Assembly: GCA_016781885.1 (NCBI GenBank)
Contig: JADDPM010000108.1
Location: forward strand, 1-7,142
Direction of reading: 5' to 3'
DNA: 7,142 nt
DNA from: Rubrobacter sp.
Lineage (GTDB): Bacteria; Actinomycetota; Rubrobacteria; Rubrobacterales; Rubrobacteraceae
Positions 5,107 to 7,142 of the stretch are shown here, piece by piece. The notes under the pieces were generated by a model. The model had not been told where the DNA came from. It made no database searches and saw only the letters and a program-made list of their open reading frames with translations. The first letter of the stretch is position 1; the number at the start of each line of letters is the position of its first letter. A program made the position numbers and the translations under genes.

Positions 5107-6129
5107 CTAGACGTTTTGCTGGTCCTCTTTGAGGATGTCGGGTTTCTCATCGGCGGGCTCTGCGTCGAGTATTTGCTCACCGGAGATCTCTTCTTTCATC
5201 CTGACGAGCGTGGCGTTTAGCTCGGCGCCGAAGAGGATGGTGAGGGAGGAGATGTAGAGGTAGAGTAGCAGGACGATGAAGGCGCCGATCGTGCCGTAGG
5301 TCTCGTCGTAGGAGTTGAAGTAGCTCAGGTAGAGTCGGAAGCCCAGGCTCGCCAGCACCCAGAGTAGAACGCCGATAAGGCCGCCTGGAGTGATCCAACG
5401 AAACGGCTGGTTGGCGTCGGGGGCGAAATAGTAAAGAAGCGCCACGGCGAACACCATGAAAAAGAGCGCCACGGGCCACCGTACGATATTCCAGACGAGT
5501 TCGAAGACCGAGCTGAGCCCGAAGAAGCCGGCGATGACCGAGCCGATATTGGGGCCCAAGACGAGGAGCAGCACGCTTATCAGGATCATTACGCTAAGGC
5601 CGAGCGTCATGAGGAGGGCGATCCCGCGCACCTTCCACAGAGGACGGGTCTCCTCGACGTCGTAGGCCTTGTTCAGGGCGGCTATCAGGGCGGCGAAGGC
5701 CCCGGAAGCCGACCAGAGAGCGATGACGAGGCCTATAGAGAATAGCCCCGGCGCCGGCCTATCACCGGAGATGTAGGGGCTGACATAAGTCTCGATGATC
5801 TCGTAGACCTGCTGCGGCGTGACCTCCCGGGAGTAGTCGAGAATGGTCGAGGCGAACTTCTCGGTCCCGAAGGTGCCCATCATGGAGACCAGGACCAGGA
5901 TGAACGGGAAGAGCGCCAGGATCAGGTAGAAAGCGAGCTGCGCCGCGAGCCCTAGAGCATCGTCTCGTTGGAACTCGGCTAGCGCCGCCTTGAGCGCCCG
6001 CAGGCTCAAGAGGCTCCTCATGTCTCGAAAGAAGTCCCCGAGGGAACCTCCCGCTGGTCGCCGCGCCACCGCCTGTAGCTCCGCCCGATCCAGGTTCAAC
6101 TGCTTGCCCTTATCGCCGGAATTCTGCAT
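5107..6129 (-). CDS. YihY/BrkB-family six-helix inner membrane protein
   Basis: A 340-residue integral membrane protein of the YihY/virulence factor BrkB family, once misnamed RNase BN. Its biochemical role is unsettled; transport or envelope functions have been proposed. Six hydrophobic segments are visible, at about residues 61-83, 128-152, 168-191, 214-234, 248-270 and 279-301. Family motifs include the first-helix LAAQLAFYLILALFPFI, the LWSASGAFAALIAALNKAYDVEE stretch, YYFAPD, the WITPGG loop and YGTIGAFIVLLLYLY followed by GAELNA. The 60-residue N-terminus and the acidic 35-residue C-terminus are probably cytoplasmic. There is no Shine-Dalgarno before the ATG; a TATAAT box 14 bases upstream suggests a very short leader. 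It runs head-to-head with the sigma-factor gene across about 210 bases, so the two share a divergent promoter region. Confidence 0.93.
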   Translation of the reverse strand: MQNSGDKGKQLNLDRAELQAVARRPAGGSLGDFFRDMRSLLSLRALKAALAEFQRDDALGLAAQLAFYLILALFPFILVLVSMMGTFGTEKFASTILDYSREVTPQQVYEIIETYVSPYISGDRPAPGLFSIGLVIALWSASGAFAALIAALNKAYDVEETRPLWKVRGIALLMTLGLSVMILISVLLLVLGPNIGSVIAGFFGLSSVFELVWNIVRWPVALFFMVFAVALLYYFAPDANQPFRWITPGGLIGVLLWVLASLGFRLYLSYFNSYDETYGTIGAFIVLLLYLYISSLTILFGAELNATLVRMKEEISGEQILDAEPADEKPDILKEDQQNV

Positions 6130-6143
6130 GGGTGTTCACAACG

Positions 6144-6149
6144 ATTATA
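6144..6149 (-). promoter_or_regulatory. TATAAT -10 box close to the BrkB-family start
   Basis: A perfect TATAAT on the minus strand ends 14 bases before the ATG at 6127-6129, placing the RNA start about 7-8 bases ahead of it. No clear -35 is seen. With no ribosome site present, the mRNA is probably near-leaderless. Confidence 0.5.
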
Positions 6150-6231
6150 ACGGAGAAGGACCAGTACCGACTTCCTACGCTTCCCGCTATCTCCGGGTGC
6201 CCTGAGGTAGCTACTATGGCCGGCATCTCTT

Positions 6232-6261
6232 CCATCCGCGGGCAAGTCCGGGACGTATAAA
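6232..6261 (+). promoter_or_regulatory. Candidate promoter of the sigma/anti-sigma operon
   Basis: TATAAA (6256-6261) makes a good -10, with transcription starting near 6268. There is no TTGACA-like -35; instead CCATCC (6232-6237) sits about 17-18 bases upstream. CCATCC is the -35 element reported for mycobacterial SigK promoters, another ECF factor with a membrane anti-sigma partner. Autoregulation is possible but unproven. Confidence 0.35.
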
Positions 6262-6338
6262 AGGTTATGGTAGTTAAGAAAAGGACGACATTTTCAGATT
6301 ATTCCCGAGTCTCCATGCGGGAGGGGTCTGGAGCGGAT

Positions 6339-7004
6339 ATGCTTGTCGGCGTAGGCTCAGGGGTAGTAAGGTCGGGCTTCGGGGACGGCCGGAGAGAGTT
6401 CGGTTTGGAAGACGTTACGGACGAGGTTTTGATGCGGCGGGTGGTCGGGTCCGGTGACGGACGGGCGTTCTCGGAGTTGTACGACCGTTACGGCGGCATC
6501 GTCTACGGGACGGGGATGCGGTATTTAGGGGACCGCACGCTGGCCGAGGACCTGGTGCAGGACGTGTTCCTCTCCGTGTGGCGCAACGCGCGGAGCTACG
6601 ATCCCTTGCGAGCCGGTTTCTCGACCTGGATCTACCGTATAGCCCGCAACCGTATAACTGATCTCGCCCGCCGCCGGAAGAGGCGGGTGTGGGCCGTGGC
6701 GCCGGCCGCAGACGAGGAGAAGATCCCCGGCGAGGGCGACGGTGCCGAGGAGGTCTTGCGATCCTTCGATGTGGTAGGAGCTCTCTCGGATCTCTCGCCG
6801 GCCCACCGCGAGGTGCTCGTCCTCGCCTACTTCGGAGGGCTCTCGCAGCGGGAGATCTCCGCCCGTACCGGCGCCCCTCTGGGTACGGTAAAGAGCCGCA
6901 CCACCGCTGCCCTGCGCGCCGCCCGCGAGAGCCTGCGCGCCCCGCAAAGGACCGACGAGCCTTACGAGAAGACCCCAAACCGCGGGGAGACCGGGGATGG
7001 ATAA
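6339..7004 (+). CDS. ECF-type RNA polymerase sigma factor
   Basis: An extracytoplasmic-function sigma factor of about 221 residues. Region 2 (residues 44-113) holds AFSELYDRYGGIVYGTGMR, then AEDLVQDVFLSVWRNA and FSTWIYRIARNRITDLARRR, the -10-binding and core-binding parts. Region 4 (148-198) holds LSPAHREVLVLAYFGGLSQ and the helix-turn-helix REISARTGAPLGTVKSR that reads the -35. There is no region 1 or 3. The start is uncertain: the frame is open from ATG 6267, but that lies at the predicted RNA start and its first codons are AT-rich. ATG 6339 has GGAG five bases before the GCGGAT-ATG, and TTG 6405 (199 residues) has GGAGAG at 6391-6396; both are plausible. The stop overlaps the anti-sigma ATG, so the pair is translationally coupled. 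Confidence 0.93.
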   Translation: MLVGVGSGVVRSGFGDGRREFGLEDVTDEVLMRRVVGSGDGRAFSELYDRYGGIVYGTGMRYLGDRTLAEDLVQDVFLSVWRNARSYDPLRAGFSTWIYRIARNRITDLARRRKRRVWAVAPAADEEKIPGEGDGAEEVLRSFDVVGALSDLSPAHREVLVLAYFGGLSQREISARTGAPLGTVKSRTTAALRAARESLRAPQRTDEPYEKTPNRGETGDG

Positions 7005-7142
7005 GCGTCGCAACCCGGACGGGGAGCACGAGCGAACCCGAGACCTGCTCGGCCCGTACGTGCTCGGCTCCCTGGAGCCGGAGGAGGAGAGAGCGGTGGA
7101 ACATCACCTCGACGGTTGCGCCACGTGCCGGGACGAGGCGCG
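6997..7142 (+). CDS. Zinc-finger anti-sigma factor, N-terminal part only
   Basis: 48 codons are visible before the window ends. After MDKRRNPDGEHERTRDLLGPY comes VLGSLEPEEERAVEHHLDGC and then ATC. The H37-x3-C41-x2-C44 motif is the zinc-binding anti-sigma (ZAS/zf-HC2) signature, and the LLGPYVLGSLEPEE lead-in is typical of RskA-like anti-sigma proteins. Such proteins hold their ECF partner inactive at the membrane; the expected transmembrane and sensor parts lie beyond the edge. The ATG overlaps the sigma stop by eight bases (ATGGATAA), with GGGGAGA at 6984-6990 as ribosome site. A long minus-strand frame here is a shadow. Confidence 0.85.
   Translation, partial: MDKRRNPDGEHERTRDLLGPYVLGSLEPEEERAVEHHLDGCATCRDEA

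Noticed and set aside
6415..7107. 230-codon and 162-codon minus-strand open frames
   Set aside because: Arg/Gly-rich shadows opposite the sigma factor and anti-sigma genes, which carry clear domain motifs.
1..7142. Defence system, prophage, insertion sequence or CRISPR array
   Set aside because: No transposase, integrase, phage structural gene, nuclease/helicase defence module or regularly spaced repeats were found; the genes are housekeeping or regulatory.

Overview
The window looks like ordinary chromosome from a high-GC actinobacterium. The best guess is a deep-branching Rubrobacter-like lineage. This is inferred from the GC-rich codon use with many AGG/CGG Arg and AUA Ile codons, a coproheme decarboxylase carrying the short Y-P-F-V-K...W-Y loop, a sigma factor paired with a zinc-binding anti-sigma factor, and promoters placed so close to start codons that transcripts would be leaderless. 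No database search was possible, so the genus is an inference.

Layout from left to right: a coproheme decarboxylase/chlorite-dismutase-family gene (hemQ, minus strand, 3' end cut by the window edge) with a DtxR/IdeR-like iron box over its promoter; an aldo/keto reductase (minus); the decayed remains of a 2-phosphosulfolactate phosphatase (comB) gene (plus) broken by several frameshifts and two in-frame stops; a small 66-aa highly charged protein (plus) with its own near-consensus promoter, a strong Shine-Dalgarno, a large 3' hairpin and a strong terminator; a membrane protein with a Pro/Gln-rich tail (minus); tRNA-Ser(GCU) (minus); panB, the first enzyme of pantothenate/CoA synthesis (plus); a six-helix YihY/BrkB-family membrane protein (minus, convergent with panB); and an ECF sigma factor translationally coupled to a zinc-finger anti-sigma factor (plus, cut by the right edge).

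The genes do not form one pathway. Most are single-gene transcription units with their own promoters. The only clear operon is the sigma/anti-sigma pair, whose reading frames overlap by 8 bases. No phage, insertion sequence, CRISPR array or defence system is visible. The most notable items are the multiply broken comB gene, the iron-box candidate at hemQ, the isolated small-protein unit with a 12-bp perfect hairpin behind it, and the leaderless or near-leaderless promoters of the two membrane-protein genes.
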